NCBI GenBank assembly: GCA_935421135.1
Contig: OW285195.1
Span: 1,612,001 to 1,676,000 of the forward strand
DNA length: 64,000 nt
Direction: 5' to 3'
Source of the DNA: Bugulina stolonifera
Lineage: Eukaryota; Bryozoa; Gymnolaemata; Cheilostomatida; Bugulidae
The notes beneath the pieces were generated by a model. That model saw nothing but the letters and a program-made list of their open reading frames with translations. It was not told the DNA's origin and made no database searches. Made by a program: the position numbers and the translations under genes. Position 1 is the first letter of the stretch. Each line of letters starts with the position of its first letter. Positions 35,101 through 46,898 of this stretch are shown piece by piece.

Positions 35101-38100
35101 AATTTAGTTCTCTATTTCTCTTTCAGCGCTAATATTGTTTTACCACAACTGGTTATGTGTATTTCGGAAAAATACTGGAAAATAGGACACCCACTACCTC
35201 TATTCACTCATGGGAGTTTTTAGAAAATATGAAGAAGTTGTCTTATCATTGTAGTATACCCTCAAATAAATGAGAAGTTTTCTTGCTAATTGCACTTTCT
35301 TGATGTTTAAAATCGTAAAGACAAGTGAATATAGGTGGCCAAGTATCATGTTATCAAAAGTGTGGAAGGAATTTATAAACTCTTGGTTAATAGAAAGTTA
35401 TTGCATAAAAGCTTTTTCATGTGCTTTATAACAAGGTTAACTGGGTTACTCAGATGACATAGACTGCCTTTGTTTGAGATCCATTTGTGGTAGATGACAT
35501 CATCTGCTGTTGTACTGGCAGACCATTTTGAATAGCTCTAAGCAAGTACTATTCAACCAGCTATTCAGCCTTTTGATTGGTTTTGGTCAATTTTGGAAAT
35601 ACTCCCTCTTTAAGCCGTCTGTGAACAAGTGTGTGGGTCTGAAGAAGTGCTCGGTTGTCTCACACTCATTCAGGTTAGAGCTAACCTAATGTATATATGG
35701 TAACCTTATATGGTAATGAGCTTGTTTGGATTGTTTTGATCTTGCATACAGTTCATTGCAGCAAATGTAGGGTTGGCTACATGCCCTACCCATGGTAGCT
35801 CAAATACTTTTGTTTTGTTATAATCACATATGCTGTGGAAGCAAAAGCTAGTGCCTTTAATAAAATGATATTTGAAATTCTTTTCATGAAAATTGCCTAT
35901 TTAAATTATTGCGATATTAGAATTGCCTTCTTGTCAATATCTGTTTTGTAATCACTATTGAGAAGATGAGTAATGCTACCAACATTAGAAGGCTAATAAC
36001 AGTGTTAGTTATTCCTGTTCACAATACCGTGTTGTTTTATTGGTGTAGGTCCTTGAAAAAGTGTGAGAGAATTTGCATGAAAGGAGCCTAACTTGCTTGA
36101 ATGTCCATATTGATCTGTCACTGAAGGAACTGCTGGATCCACACAATACTGTAACACTACTATGCAATAGCCACCCTGCATGTGGAACCTCCCTCTGAAT
36201 TGCATCCTAGCTTCTCTATCTTGTAACTGATCCATATTTATGTGTACTGTACATTACTATGAAAACTATACCTTTTGAGATTCAACCAAAGCTCATTGAA
36301 TGCATATATTTATCATTACATGTTGTAATAAATTCTTCCGCAACTACATTGTATATTTTATTGTGCTCTCATATTACATAAGTATATAATATTCCAAACG
36401 GAGAAGAGAGTCTAAGTTATAGATTGATACACACTCTAGTCCTGTAGATGTGGGTTAACCCAGACACAGTGTAGTACTAAGCATTTGCTGAAATATGGCT
36501 CCTTATAAACCTGTGCAGTATGCTTTTACATGTAAGACTATGCAGTTGAACTATGCTATGCAGCATGCTACTGTTCTTTGTTGGTGATATAACACTGACA
36601 ATAGACAGTGGTTATAGGATATAAATAAGCACAAAAACAAATAATTGTAGGACAAAGCATCGATATTTTATTAGTGGTTAGTGAGTGCATCAGGGAGGTA
36701 TTATAATTGTTGCCAACATGAATGCAGCTTTCACTATTTTATTCTTCACAATCTGCTGGATAAATATTTCTGGCTGGGAAAATGAAGGCAATAATATCTG
36801 CAATCTTAAGCTTGTAACTGGTCCATGCCGAGCAGCATTCAAACGTTGGGGTAGTGAAAATGGACAATGCAAATCTTTTACCTATGGAGGCTGTTCGGGT
36901 AATGAAAACAATTTTCGGTAAGCATAGCAGTTATATAGTGGAGTGAGTTAAGTCACAGCACAATTAGATGCCCTGTTGCATCCACCAAGGCTACTGAAAA
37001 CATCTAGACACTAGTAAAATTAGTTTTTTCTATATTTAATGAACAGTATAATACAGATTGATGAATGAGCATAAATTATACCTTGAATGGATAACTCCAC
37101 ACAGGTGATTGCTTGTAGCTCCAAAAAGAAATGCCAAGAGGCTTGTCCCTCCAAATCAATTGCTGGTAAAGTTAAATGCGGCCCTTTAGCCTTGTATGAC
37201 AGAACAGCTGGAGGTTGTAAAGGCAAAGGAACTAAGAAAGTATACGCTTACAACCCTGGAGAAGAGAAATGCATGGAGTTCATGAACTGTGAAGTAGCCA
37301 GTCATAAATTTTGGTAAGATTTCAAAGATAGCATAATAGTAAATTGATAGATGATGCTTTGTATCATAAATTTCAGTTAAAAATTGCATTTTTCGAAAAT
37401 ATAGAGCCTCTAGTATGAATATTATTGTTTACATGTAAGGCCAGGGGTGCGAATTCTGTTTACAGGAAAAACATGAGTGTGGATAGGTTTACAGGTAGGG
37501 CCGCTGTTGATAGGCTATTAGTGGGTCTGGCATTGGAACAAGCCTTAGGTATTAATTATCATCATACATTAGCTAAAAAATCCAAAATAATTTTCAATTC
37601 TGATTGTATTTATCATCCATTAACTATAAAAAAAATAACCAGTTTTGTTAAAGGAACTTGCCATTTCCATACGGATTTCAAAATCGAACTAAAAAATTAA
37701 ACTGGAATAAAGGACAAATGTTATCATCGTTAAAACCTTCAATGTAAGGAGATCACTTGAATGTGCACCATTGACTCTCCTCAAGCCTGGTTGTATTTGT
37801 GTCACTAACAGAAGGCTTTCCTTATTTAGGGCAAGGAAATCGTGTAAGAATACATGTGAAAAAGAGAATCGGCGGTGTGGTAGTTCCGAGGCAGCAGATG
37901 CGATGGTCAATACCTGTATGAAGAAAGGTCGTGGAAAAATCTTCATTTACAATGAAAAGACAAAGAAATGCATGAGATTGAAGGGTTGTTCGAAGGGTGT
38001 ACCAACATTCAGGTAAATTAAGTGTATGTAGTTATGGAATGTTTCAGGTTTGGAAATCATAAATAATAATTCCCAGTGACAGTGTAGAATGTTTTGTTTC

Positions 38101-41100
38101 TTTGAATGAACCTAAGAGCCTCTGTTTTAACATATCTTTTCCAATTTATTAACCCAGTCATTTACGTTTTTATATATTGTATTGGTGTTGTAGGACCCGG
38201 AAGCGATGCACACAAGCTTGTGTTAAAGAGGAGTAAAGATTTGGTTAAATGATTGGATGGAGGCTTTTTGACTATGTTGGAATCTTCAGTAGTCCATTCT
38301 CTGTAGATGATGTCTGTCTATATTGCATATAATATTGTGTGAACTGCATGTGTTAATATTCATGTATTAAATATTGTCAGTGGATTAGTTGGTTCATCTG
38401 TTTCCTCATTTGAGTGACAACTTGTCTTGTGTTACATTTTTGACAGTGATCTACATGTATTACCCTGTCTAAGTGATACATTTTGGAAATCTAGGGGGTA
38501 CAAAACAAGTTATCAACCTATTACATTTTTGACAGTGATCTACATGTATTACCTGTCTAAGTGATACATTTTGGAAATCTATACATGTAATATTAATCGA
38601 ATTAAACCAAATATAACCTTGATTAAACACAGTTTTACAAAAGGGTACGTTATTTGCTCCAAAGGGGCACGTTGTTTGCTACATGACTGCTAAGGGGTAC
38701 TTTGGATAAAAAAGGTTGGGAACCCCTGATCTAGTATAATGCAGATGTGTTCTTTCCTGTTCGTCTTATGTCTTATTCTCTCCAAGTTTATTGGGAACCT
38801 TATTAGGAATGTGTTTACTTGCTATGCAATATTATATATAGGCCTACTGGTTTATTGCACGTACACTGGTACAGTGTATTTGTACCAAGTTGTGGGGCTA
38901 GACATCACATAATAATAATATTCATGAATATACAACAACGCAACGAAAATTACAAAATAAGTTGATGTTTTGACATCATTAGGTCATTGTCTGTGAATCA
39001 TCACCAAGTGCATAAGGGACTATTATTACTGGCCCGCTATTATCTCCATGCCATCTGATAAATAGCTGTACATGCAGGATTACGTTTTACTTGGTTTTAG
39101 TAGGTAAATTAATAGATGGATTAGCTGAGGTAATCCTAATCTTAATGAGGAACATACCATATATACATACATACATGCATACATACATACATACAATATA
39201 CATGTATATAAGCATTATTAGTTAACCAAGCACTTCAACAAGACTTGTAGCACTGTGTGGAACCAGCATGAAGCAACTACTGCCTTTACTTTTGGTTCTG
39301 GTGGTCTCTACTGCTATTCTGGGAATGAAGAAAAAGTCCCAGAAAGTATGCAATCTGCCACTGGTGACAGGGCATTGCAGGGCTCTATTCATAAAGTGGG
39401 GCTACAGGAACGGGAAATGTGTAACGTTTACTTATGGTGGTTGTGGCTCCAATGGCAATAATTTTGAGTGAGTCCATCTACATTGTACACTTTACATGTA
39501 TATATTAGACACATTTGTAGGGTATAACAAAATTGTACTGTTTCTGCTGTCAATACTTGGTAGCCTTGCGATAAATCATAAAAAGGATTGATGTCATATG
39601 TTTAATGTTATCTTATGATATATTATGCACTGTGAAATGTGTTCTGATCATGTTTTATGTTCTGTTACTGCAAGGAATTTGTGTTTCAACAGAGTAGGAG
39701 TGTAATCTTGCACTCCTGAAAATGACCCATCAATGATTGAGCTTTGCACATGTTTTACCAGACCTAATAGCCTAGCACAGTAGACATACAATGTATAATA
39801 CAGTACATTAACTGCTATCCTAGCTCAGTTTTCAACATATTCAGTCATTTTTAGAACCAAAAGGGCCTGTAAAAAGGTTTGCCATAAGAAAAGGAGTGGA
39901 AAGAATAAATGTGGACCTCTAGCTTTGGCTTTGGTTAAACCAAGTAGTTGTGTTGGCTCTCTGGCTAGAAAGGTCTATGCCTACCAACCCAGTAATAGGG
40001 AATGCATTCAACTGACTAAATGTGAAGTAGGAACACCCACATTTAGGTATGGTAAACAAAGAGTATCATATACTGTGTATTGTGTGTTGTATGCTGTGTA
40101 TTGTGTATCGTATACTGTGTGTTGTGAACTGTGTATTGTGTACACCGTGTATACTATTCTTGATCCATAGACGCAGCTGGCAGCCGCAGAGCAACCAGCT
40201 ATCCTGCTCTACATGTACTACATGTATATGTATCAGACACACTTTAGTTAGTGATGGTGTTCGTCCAGCTTCTTTACCCCATCACTCAGTAACATGTGCC
40301 ACTATATAATACAAATGTGGTCAGCGACCTTCTCTGTAGCTGGTTAGAAGCTAAAGTGTAAATAAAGGTTTACATCATGCATATACCCTCTTCCTTACAA
40401 TCTATGCAGTGTATCAAGGATTTCCTTCAGGCTCAAGTCTCTCAGAATTGTTATGTTTTATTATTAATGTAACATGCTGTGATGTTTATATTTTAGAACC
40501 AAGAGATCGTGTGAGAGAGTATGTTTAAAAGGATGAACGCTCTAAAGGAAACTAGTGTCATCAGTGGCTCTTCACGGCAGCACTCTATTTTATATTTTTA
40601 TATATGTCAGACTTGATCATTTGAATAGGATAGTATCTGTTCACTGATACCAATAATGATTGTTATTGCTCTATATAGGCTGTCTATGCCAAGTAAAGAC
40701 TTGTTTGTGAATTTAAAATATCAAATGGCACTTATATTATAAATTTATAACAAAATATGGCGGTACGTGCAGTATTTCCAACTACTATACTTGTACTCTG
40801 ATATACATGAAATACATATACTGGTACATTGTAGTTGAAGCAAAGGTGTTATTTTGCTCTGGTACTTGATGTATCAAATTCTACCCGCTGACATTTCTAC
40901 TACGTAATTGCTCTAGTGGAGTATAGGTGGTCAGTAATCACAATAGAACCAGAAAAGAGATTCAAACATTTATTTTCTAATACTGGCGTGACAGGGTGCC
41001 TGTGTGTGCATGTCATGCTTGTCGGACAAGTCATTATTGATACTGAAGGGGGACAGTAATGGAATCAGACAACCCATGCCGCTCATTTTTGTTGCTTTTG

Positions 41101-44100
41101 TTACGTGGTCCAAGCAAGTTTACTTTTAGGCTTACAGCCAAATTAGGTATTAGCAAGAGTCTTGTTATAATCAACAAGTTGCTCCCTCAATCACCCACTC
41201 ACTCATTCAGTTATCCACTTAGATTATACAATGTACATACCTACCTATATGTATAATATAATGATTCCGCATACCTATACACTGTACACAATGTCCATGT
41301 ACTTAGTATGCTACATGTTTATTATACATGTATTTTATAGGCTGAGATCAAACCAATGATTGTGGAGGGTGTGAGGGGGTTCAAGTGCTTCCTTATTCAT
41401 AGTGGGATAGATGAGTTCCCTCACTGTACAGAGTCTGACCTACATCTGGCATATGCACAGCTGCAGGGAACAGACTCTGTATTCTTGGTAAGATTCTCAT
41501 CCACTACCTCACCCTTCTATGACCTCACCTGTTTTGATCTGTAAAGTTGCGTTTACACTACACCAACTCTGTCTTTTCTGCCGAACTCCGGCAAAGTCGG
41601 TGTAGTGTAAACACAAAAGTCAGTGTCAGTGTTGGAGATCCATATTGTCTCCGGAGTCTGAGCAACTCAACACTGCTGGGTTACTCCGACAAGTCGGAGG
41701 GTATTGACCAATTAGAAATCAGTATTTTGATTATAGCTAGCATCTGTTTTGCAAATTTAGGATTGGCTCTGGATTATTGATGATAAACCTCAAGTTTTAT
41801 TATTATGGGAAAAACCTTCCCTAGCACTAGCTATTCAAAGTGATACTTACAAAACAAAATTGTAATTTGAAGTTTAATTTCCAATAGCTAAGGTTATAAC
41901 TACCAGCCATTTTACAAATGCAGGATTAGCTGTGTTGTTTACACTTATTTACTATAACCCCAGTACATGTACGCTTGTACAAGCATGCTTGCTGCTGTGG
42001 ATACTGGCAATTAATTAATTATATGGTCAACAACTAGTTGGTATAGTGTAAACACATAGTTGGGAGTCGGAGTTGGTGGCGGAGTTGGTGTAGTGTAAAT
42101 GCACCTTTAGTTGGAGCATTACTCAGCATTGTCTTGAGTTGTGTGCTCTTGTACATACTTATTACATATGGGTTGGACTAGTCCACAGTGATTGGTCGCA
42201 TCTGCATGTTTAATATCACTTGTACTGTTACTATTAGTTCCATGCTGAAGTGGAAATAGACAACATAGCTGATGCTGCTGAAGCCTCAGAGCTGGCCAAT
42301 GATGATTATGATAAATTTGTGATGTCCCGACCTGAGAAGATGGAGACTGAGGCTATCAAACTGGTCATCAGATTATGCAAGGAATACAAGTGAGTTGGAA
42401 GCTACAAGGGTAATATTGTAATGTTTTATATACTAAATACACTTCCGGAAAAAGGTACGATAAGATATCGGGCTGGAACTGATGCAACAACATGGATGGT
42501 TCCGCCCAATGTCGGCCACCAAAAGGGTCGGCCTTGCACAGAAAGTGCTTACAATAGTTCGGAATGGATAGTATATACATATTGGCATGTTTCAAGATAT
42601 CGGTCCAGAAAGTCAACAGTAAAAAGATAATAGATAATCAAGCAAGAGAGGATAATTGCTTACATAGTAATGTAAAGACCATGTATAATTGCGACAGCCT
42701 GATTGGTTAATAATAACAATAATAGAAGCACACTATAATACAAAAGTAGTTGATTATAATATAGTAGTAATTCCCATGCATGTACATGTTATGTTATGTA
42801 TAATAAGTATGTATGTTATGTATAAATAAGAGTACAAGGTAAGGCAATGGTAATGCATGAATGGGTAAATATGAGAACAATGTCAATGTATGTATACACA
42901 AGATTACAGTCTATGCCCTGGCAGGCTATGCTCTTTCACCACAATAGGTTAGTGTGTAGTATAAATAAGTGAACATACATAAGAAATATATTCACTTAGC
43001 AGCTGTAGATGCTATTTTGTAGTAGTGACCGTTGTAGAGTAATCTTATCTGTATCTTCGCGCTATCTTTTACCTGTGTATATCTTAGAGTTGTCTTACCT
43101 GTTGTATCTTAGAGTTGTCTTACCTATGTATATCTTAGAGTTGTCTTACCTGTGTATATCTTAGAGTTGTCTTACTTGTGTATATCTTAGAGTTGTCTTA
43201 CCTATGTATATCTTACAGTTGTCTTACCTGTGTATATCTTACAGTTGTCTTACCTATGTATATCTTAGAGTTGTCTTACCTGTGTATATCTTAGAGTTGC
43301 CTTACTTGTGTATATCTTAGAGTTGTCTTACCTATGTATATCTTACAGTTGTCTTACCTGTGTATATCTTAGTGTTGTCTTACCTATGTATATCTTAGAG
43401 TTGTCTTACCTGTTGTATCTTAGAGTGAGGTCACACATTGTCCATCTGTCAGCTGCATCAGCTTTACCTGCTATACGTGAAGCTCAGAAGGATGGTGTCC
43501 CTCTAACCGTGGAAACTTGTCACCATTATTTGACCTTGAACTCTGAGAATGTGCCAAATGGGAGCACTGAATATAAATGCTGTCCTCCAATCAGAGGCAA
43601 GCGTAATCAGGTAAACAACCTATACTATGCCACTGCGTTATAAGTCTATCACTCAGTTGTATACCACATACTTTACAGTGTATATCTATGCACTGCTCTC
43701 AAGTTACATGTTGCCAGTTTACTGAACAGTGCAGTGAATTCATGTATAATCTGGAATTAGGTATTGTTCACTTGAGTTGTACATCTGTATATATGCATAC
43801 ACTACATACATATACACCATGAGTGTCAATGACTGATGTTACATTGCTGTGTTACCAGACCACAATGTCAACATTGTTTGTTTCCATTCACAATGTATAT
43901 CTAACTCTCAATGCTCCTACAATGACCTCAATTACAATTACAGGTACTATTAATACACTACATGGTTTATATGTATCTATCTATGTATCTCTCTATGTGT
44001 GTATTAGGAAGAGTTGTGGGCTGCAGTGAAGGATTCTACCATCTCTATGGTGGTGTCTGATCACTCACCATGTACAGCTGGACTCAAGTGTAAAGATTCA

Positions 44101-46898
44101 GGAGACTTTATGACTGCTTGGGGAGGGATAGCTGGTTTACAGTTAGGTCAGTGTTAAGGCTCAGCTACACGAGTTGTCGTTTTTTTATTTTTGGTAGATG
44201 AAGTCTCGTTCTACGCTAAAACGGAGCACCTTCTTTTCGGCCGTGCAAAGACCAACAGTTTGGTCTTTTCAGTTCCAGGCGTCATGGAGCGCTGTTGTAG
44301 GCCTATTTGGTTAATATTAGATAAGACGACTCCAATTATGTGCATTTAATTAATTAGAAATCAGCTTATGTTATTGACTGGTACTACCCCTCGCCTATTA
44401 GAGCCATGCCAACAAACAACTGAGTCGTTCTCTTGAAGTTCATGGCTTCTTGTTGAGCTGAACCTTTAGTAGGAAGGTGATAGTGAGTGTGAGCCGTAGG
44501 CGGGCGTTAGCCGCAGGCGGGCGTTGTTAGTGACTGATGGTCAGGTTAGTGAAGAACTTTGGGCAAACATTGAGTATCTCTTCACCAGTGCTGAGCCATA
44601 GTTTTACTCCTAATGGTTGTGCGAGAGTTTGATCAACGCTGTGGCAGAATCTCAGAACTTAAAAGTTATTTCTCAGCGCAATTCTGTGTTGTTATAACAC
44701 AACATGCAGCCCAATATTGGTCGTGACAGTACTTGTTGTCTGAGTTATATCTACGTACAAGTATATTATCCATTGCTCCTGTGTTTTATTGACAGGACTG
44801 TCACTATTTTGGACAAGTTGTAAAGATCGTGGGTTTTCAATATCAGATTTGTCAGATTATATGGCTGCTAACACAGCCAAGCACGCTGGTCTGCAGATGA
44901 AGGTTGGGAACACAACACCGAGACTGAGGGGAGACTTTGTTATATGGAACCCGGAGAGACAGTTCACTGTAAGTAGACTGAGCTCCCCAGCTATATTCAC
45001 AATCACAGCCGCTTGCTGCACTGGCGCATGCAGTAGCCGCCCGTACAATATATGTGCTACATGTATATTAAGTTGTTTCTTTTGTGTCTGCAGGCTTGTA
45101 GCCTAAATGGTCACATGACCCGGTAGAACTGGGTTACACTATTTCAGCAGACATGTGCCAAGCAGACAAAATTCAAGTAAGAGTATCCATTCCCAATTGA
45201 TAAAAAGTCACTTAGAGTAAAGTCATCAATTGAAGCAAGTCAAAAGTAGAGTAAGAGTAAATAAAAATCAATTATAAACAGTAAAGTACGAGACGAGCAG
45301 TTAGTGCCAAAATGCTAGAGTCAGAGAAGAGTTGAAGTACAGAGAAATTTCAAAGAGACTACCAATGGGAACCAGAGATGCCAGACTCAGTTAAAGACTC
45401 TCACTTGAGTTAATTCAAACAACATTTTATGGCTTATTAAAAAGACTTGACTTGAGTGTACAGTTATCAAAAACTTGTAACTTAAATTGTAATTCAATTA
45501 TGGCTATGATCATAGACTCTCAACTCACACATCATTATGTTAAATTATTCAATAGTTTTCATTGGGCAGTTGTGAATTGTAATGAGTAGAAATAACCACA
45601 GTTATAACCACCAACCACGACCACAATTATAACACATTTTACACTAGAACTGTGACATTTTGCTTTGAAATTTAAATTTCTAACACCATTTTCTAACAAT
45701 GTTCCACCAGCTAAATAATAACCCAATAACTCTATAAAAAGACTCAATTAAACAAGAAAAGAATTGAATTGAAACTTGCTTGTAGTTAACTTGGATCACT
45801 TGACAAAAACTTGAGTTTCTGGGGACATGTAAATATTTAACTCGTAACTTGAAAGTTTTGATCTGTCACTGAAAGAATTGAATTGTAACTTGAAGAGTCG
45901 CAACTAAGAGTTTGCTATGGAAACTTGAGTTTCCAAAATAAAACTTGCACACATCTCTGATGGGAACTTTGTACAACATTATATTGTTGAAGCCTGGAAT
46001 ATACATGTATTAAATTGAACAGTTTAGTAATTTTTGAAAATATGGCTTATTCAAACAAGCGAGAGAAGATAATTTTTAATGTGCATAAAATATTTGAAAT
46101 TATATGAATATTTGAAAAAGAGTAGTGGTAGATGCTCTCTATTTATTTACATGTATTTCCTGTACTTGTATTTCAACAACAATCTGTTGTCAAAAAGAAA
46201 TGGTTGGAATGAAATACAATTAGTAAATACAGAAGTGGGGAGAATATACAAGTGTGGCAACAATGGGTAGTGGTTAGTACTGTCAGATACAGTAGTGGTG
46301 AAGAAAGGCAAGGCATAGGCTATTTCAAATTTGCACCTATTTATTGTAGGTATGATTAGCTACAAGCCTTTCAGCTTTTCTATGTTTAACAAGACTTATT
46401 ACATAATTAAACCAAACCAATAGAATTCTCATTGAACCTGAAAGAAGAACTTTCACACAATGCTATTACAAGTCTGCAAGTGCCCATGTCTGTATTTTAT
46501 TCTGAGATGGCTGATCCCACACATAACATGTTGTAATGTATGACCTGTGATTCTAGTACAGGGGTTTACTTTGTAAGTAATGTAAATGCTGCCAATTCTT
46601 TGTTTACTGTGGAATAACTGACTGACCTTAGTGGCTAATATCGTTGTGCTTCCCCCCCCCCCCCCCTCCCCCCAATTCATAGTGGATTAGTCATATATAG
46701 TATAGAGTGTAGCAGTGAGGTATTTTGATATTTATACAGGTAACCGAAGATAAGATATTCCATAAGAACAAGCTAACGCCATATATGGGCATGAATTTGT
46801 ATGGGGAGGTTGAGAAGACAATAGTGGGTGGCAGAGTTGTCTACAACAGGCTGTCTGGTTTCACAGGTGATAAACCTGGACAGCTATTCCTCCTATAG
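29173..46898 (+). CDS. Allantoinase, complete, nine exons
   Basis: Hydrolyses allantoin to allantoate in purine breakdown, a step retained in many invertebrates, fish and amphibians. Exons: 29173-29307, 29818-29972, 30996-31110, 41341-41487, 42238-42389, 43424-43610, 44008-44146, 44796-44968, 46740-46898. Total 1,362 nt, 453 aa, stop TAG at 46896, the usual family size. It belongs to the amidohydrolase family: metal-binding DAHVH (exon 2), the allantoinase-type [13 protein letters not shown] just after it, a candidate carboxylated lysine in [10 protein letters not shown] (exon 4), HIVHLSAA (exon 6), ETCHHYL (exon 6) and the catalytic SDHSPC (exon 7). [17 protein letters not shown] and the ending VVYNRL are also typical. 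Dihydropyrimidinase and dihydroorotase are less likely given the GRTEWEG signature. The start is the first ATG in frame. Intron 3 is 10.2 kb and contains three Kunitz-type genes on the same strand. Confidence 0.95.
29604..29643. repeat. Perfect 40-bp palindrome
   Basis: Exact reverse-palindrome centred on CATATG, arms ATTGTACAATGTACATAC and so on, in allantoinase intron 1. No function can be assigned. Confidence 0.9.
31462..32177. repeat. 29-bp minisatellite in allantoinase intron 3
   Basis: About 24-25 copies of a unit containing ACCAACACAGATA(T/C)ACC and ATACAGTTATAT. Because 29 is not a multiple of three and the unit has no stop, all three frames stay open, which produces a false 265-residue frame at 31426-32223. 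Confidence 0.95.
33636..34155. mobile_element. MITE rich in TACGAAG/CTTCGTA motifs
   Basis: Perfect 26-bp terminal inverted repeat (33636-33661 and 34130-34155) starting CACTACTTTTCCATGCTTCG. Inside, heptamers of the TACGAAG or TTCGAAG type occur about a dozen times on both strands. It ends ~240 bp upstream of the first Kunitz gene's ATG. No transposase is visible. Confidence 0.75.
34392..36091 (+). CDS. Kunitz-type inhibitor gene 1, second domain interrupted by a MITE
   Basis: Encodes a secreted Kunitz/BPTI-type protein; the family inhibits serine proteases. Exon 1 (34392-34591, 200 bp) has a signal peptide (residues ~1-22) and most of a Kunitz domain ([21 protein letters not shown]). Exon 2 (34898 onward) completes it (ECEQAC) and starts a second, divergent Kunitz-like domain. 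At 35012-35609 a TTAA-flanked MITE is inserted in the coding sequence. The frame resumes at 35614-35673 and ends in exon 3 (36049-36091, TAA). Unless the insert is spliced out, translation stops at 35037-35039, giving ~113 aa with only the first domain complete. The residue after the second Cys (P1) is Glu, unlike the Arg in genes 2 and 3, so trypsin inhibition is doubtful. It lies inside allantoinase intron 3. Confidence 0.85.
35012..35609. mobile_element. TTAA-flanked MITE inside Kunitz gene 1
   Basis: 598 bp with ends AGTGGGAGTA and TACTCCCTCT (short imperfect inverted repeat), flanked by TTAA on both sides (35008-35011, 35610-35613). It is non-coding and piggyBac-like in target choice. 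Removing one TTAA copy and the insert restores phase in the host exon, which supports the boundaries. Confidence 0.8.
36718..38236 (+). CDS. Kunitz-type inhibitor gene 2 (three Kunitz-like domains)
   Basis: Exons 36718-36917, 37119-37313, 37830-38012, 38194-38236; 621 nt, 206 aa. The signal peptide spans residues ~1-20. Domain 1 is canonical: [11 protein letters not shown] with P1 Arg, then [17 protein letters not shown] and KKCQEAC. Domain 2 (CGPLALYDR..., KCMEFMNC, ending KSCKNTC) and domain 3 ([10 protein letters not shown]..., KCMRLKGC, ending KRCTQAC) keep six cysteines but lack the FTYGGC core. Every domain is split by a phase-2 intron just after the conserved Phe (NNF, HKF, PTF), which points to duplication of a domain-plus-intron unit. 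Likely a secreted protease inhibitor. A Kunitz-fold channel toxin cannot be excluded by sequence, but nothing here indicates one. Nested in allantoinase intron 3. Confidence 0.87.
37425..37700 (+). other. Orphan open frame in intron of Kunitz gene 2
   Basis: 91 codons. The segment from about 37440 reads [20 protein letters not shown], then [17 protein letters not shown] and a Lys/His-rich end. Composition looks coding-like and unlike the surrounding intron, but I do not recognise it. It could be a nuclear copy of organellar DNA, a transferred fragment or chance. Confidence 0.3.
38237..39267. other. Spacer between Kunitz genes 2 and 3
   Basis: Contains a direct duplication of a ~55-bp segment (TGACAGTGATCTACATGTAT... 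at 38441 and 38528). A likely hAT-type end (GGTTGGGAACCCCTG near 38714) follows, and an ACAT microsatellite lies at 39164-39196. Confidence 0.5.
39268..40536 (+). CDS. Kunitz-type inhibitor gene 3 (two Kunitz-like domains)
   Basis: Exons 39268-39467, 39855-40046, 40497-40536; 432 nt, 143 aa. Signal peptide ~1-19 ([19 protein letters not shown]). Domain 1: [11 protein letters not shown] (P1 Arg), [17 protein letters not shown], then RACKKVC. Domain 2: [11 protein letters not shown]..., [29 protein letters not shown]. Exon 1 is exactly 200 bp, as in genes 1 and 2, and the intron phases are the same, so the three genes are tandem duplicates. AATAAA near 40362 could be the poly(A) signal. A TATTGTGTA-type microsatellite starts just after the exon 2 donor. 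Confidence 0.9.
41542..42109. mobile_element. MITE, GTTGGTGTAGTGTAAA family
   Basis: Inverted ends: AAAGTTGCGTTTACACTAC... at the left and ...GTAGTGTAAATGCACCTTT at the right. Internal extra copies of the GTGTAGTGTAAACAC motif lie at 41598 and 42036. Non-coding, in allantoinase intron 4. Related to 16406-16830. Confidence 0.7.
43078..43423. repeat. Minisatellite abutting allantoinase exon 6
   Basis: About 13 copies of a 26-bp unit (TTGTCTTACCTGTGTATATC then TTAGAG). The last copy ends in the real acceptor CTTAG at 43419-43423, so each unit carries a look-alike of the exon 6 splice acceptor. Confidence 0.9.
44969..46739. other. Allantoinase intron 8
   Basis: 1.8 kb, AT-rich, with many short AACTTGA/AAGTCAA-type motifs around 45170-45940. 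A poly-C run lies near 46651-46672. No gene or clear mobile element seen. Confidence 0.4.

Noticed and set aside
29173..46898. Dihydropyrimidinase or dihydroorotase instead of allantoinase
   Set aside because: [25 protein letters not shown] and the 453-aa length match allantoinase better than the other cyclic amidohydrolases.
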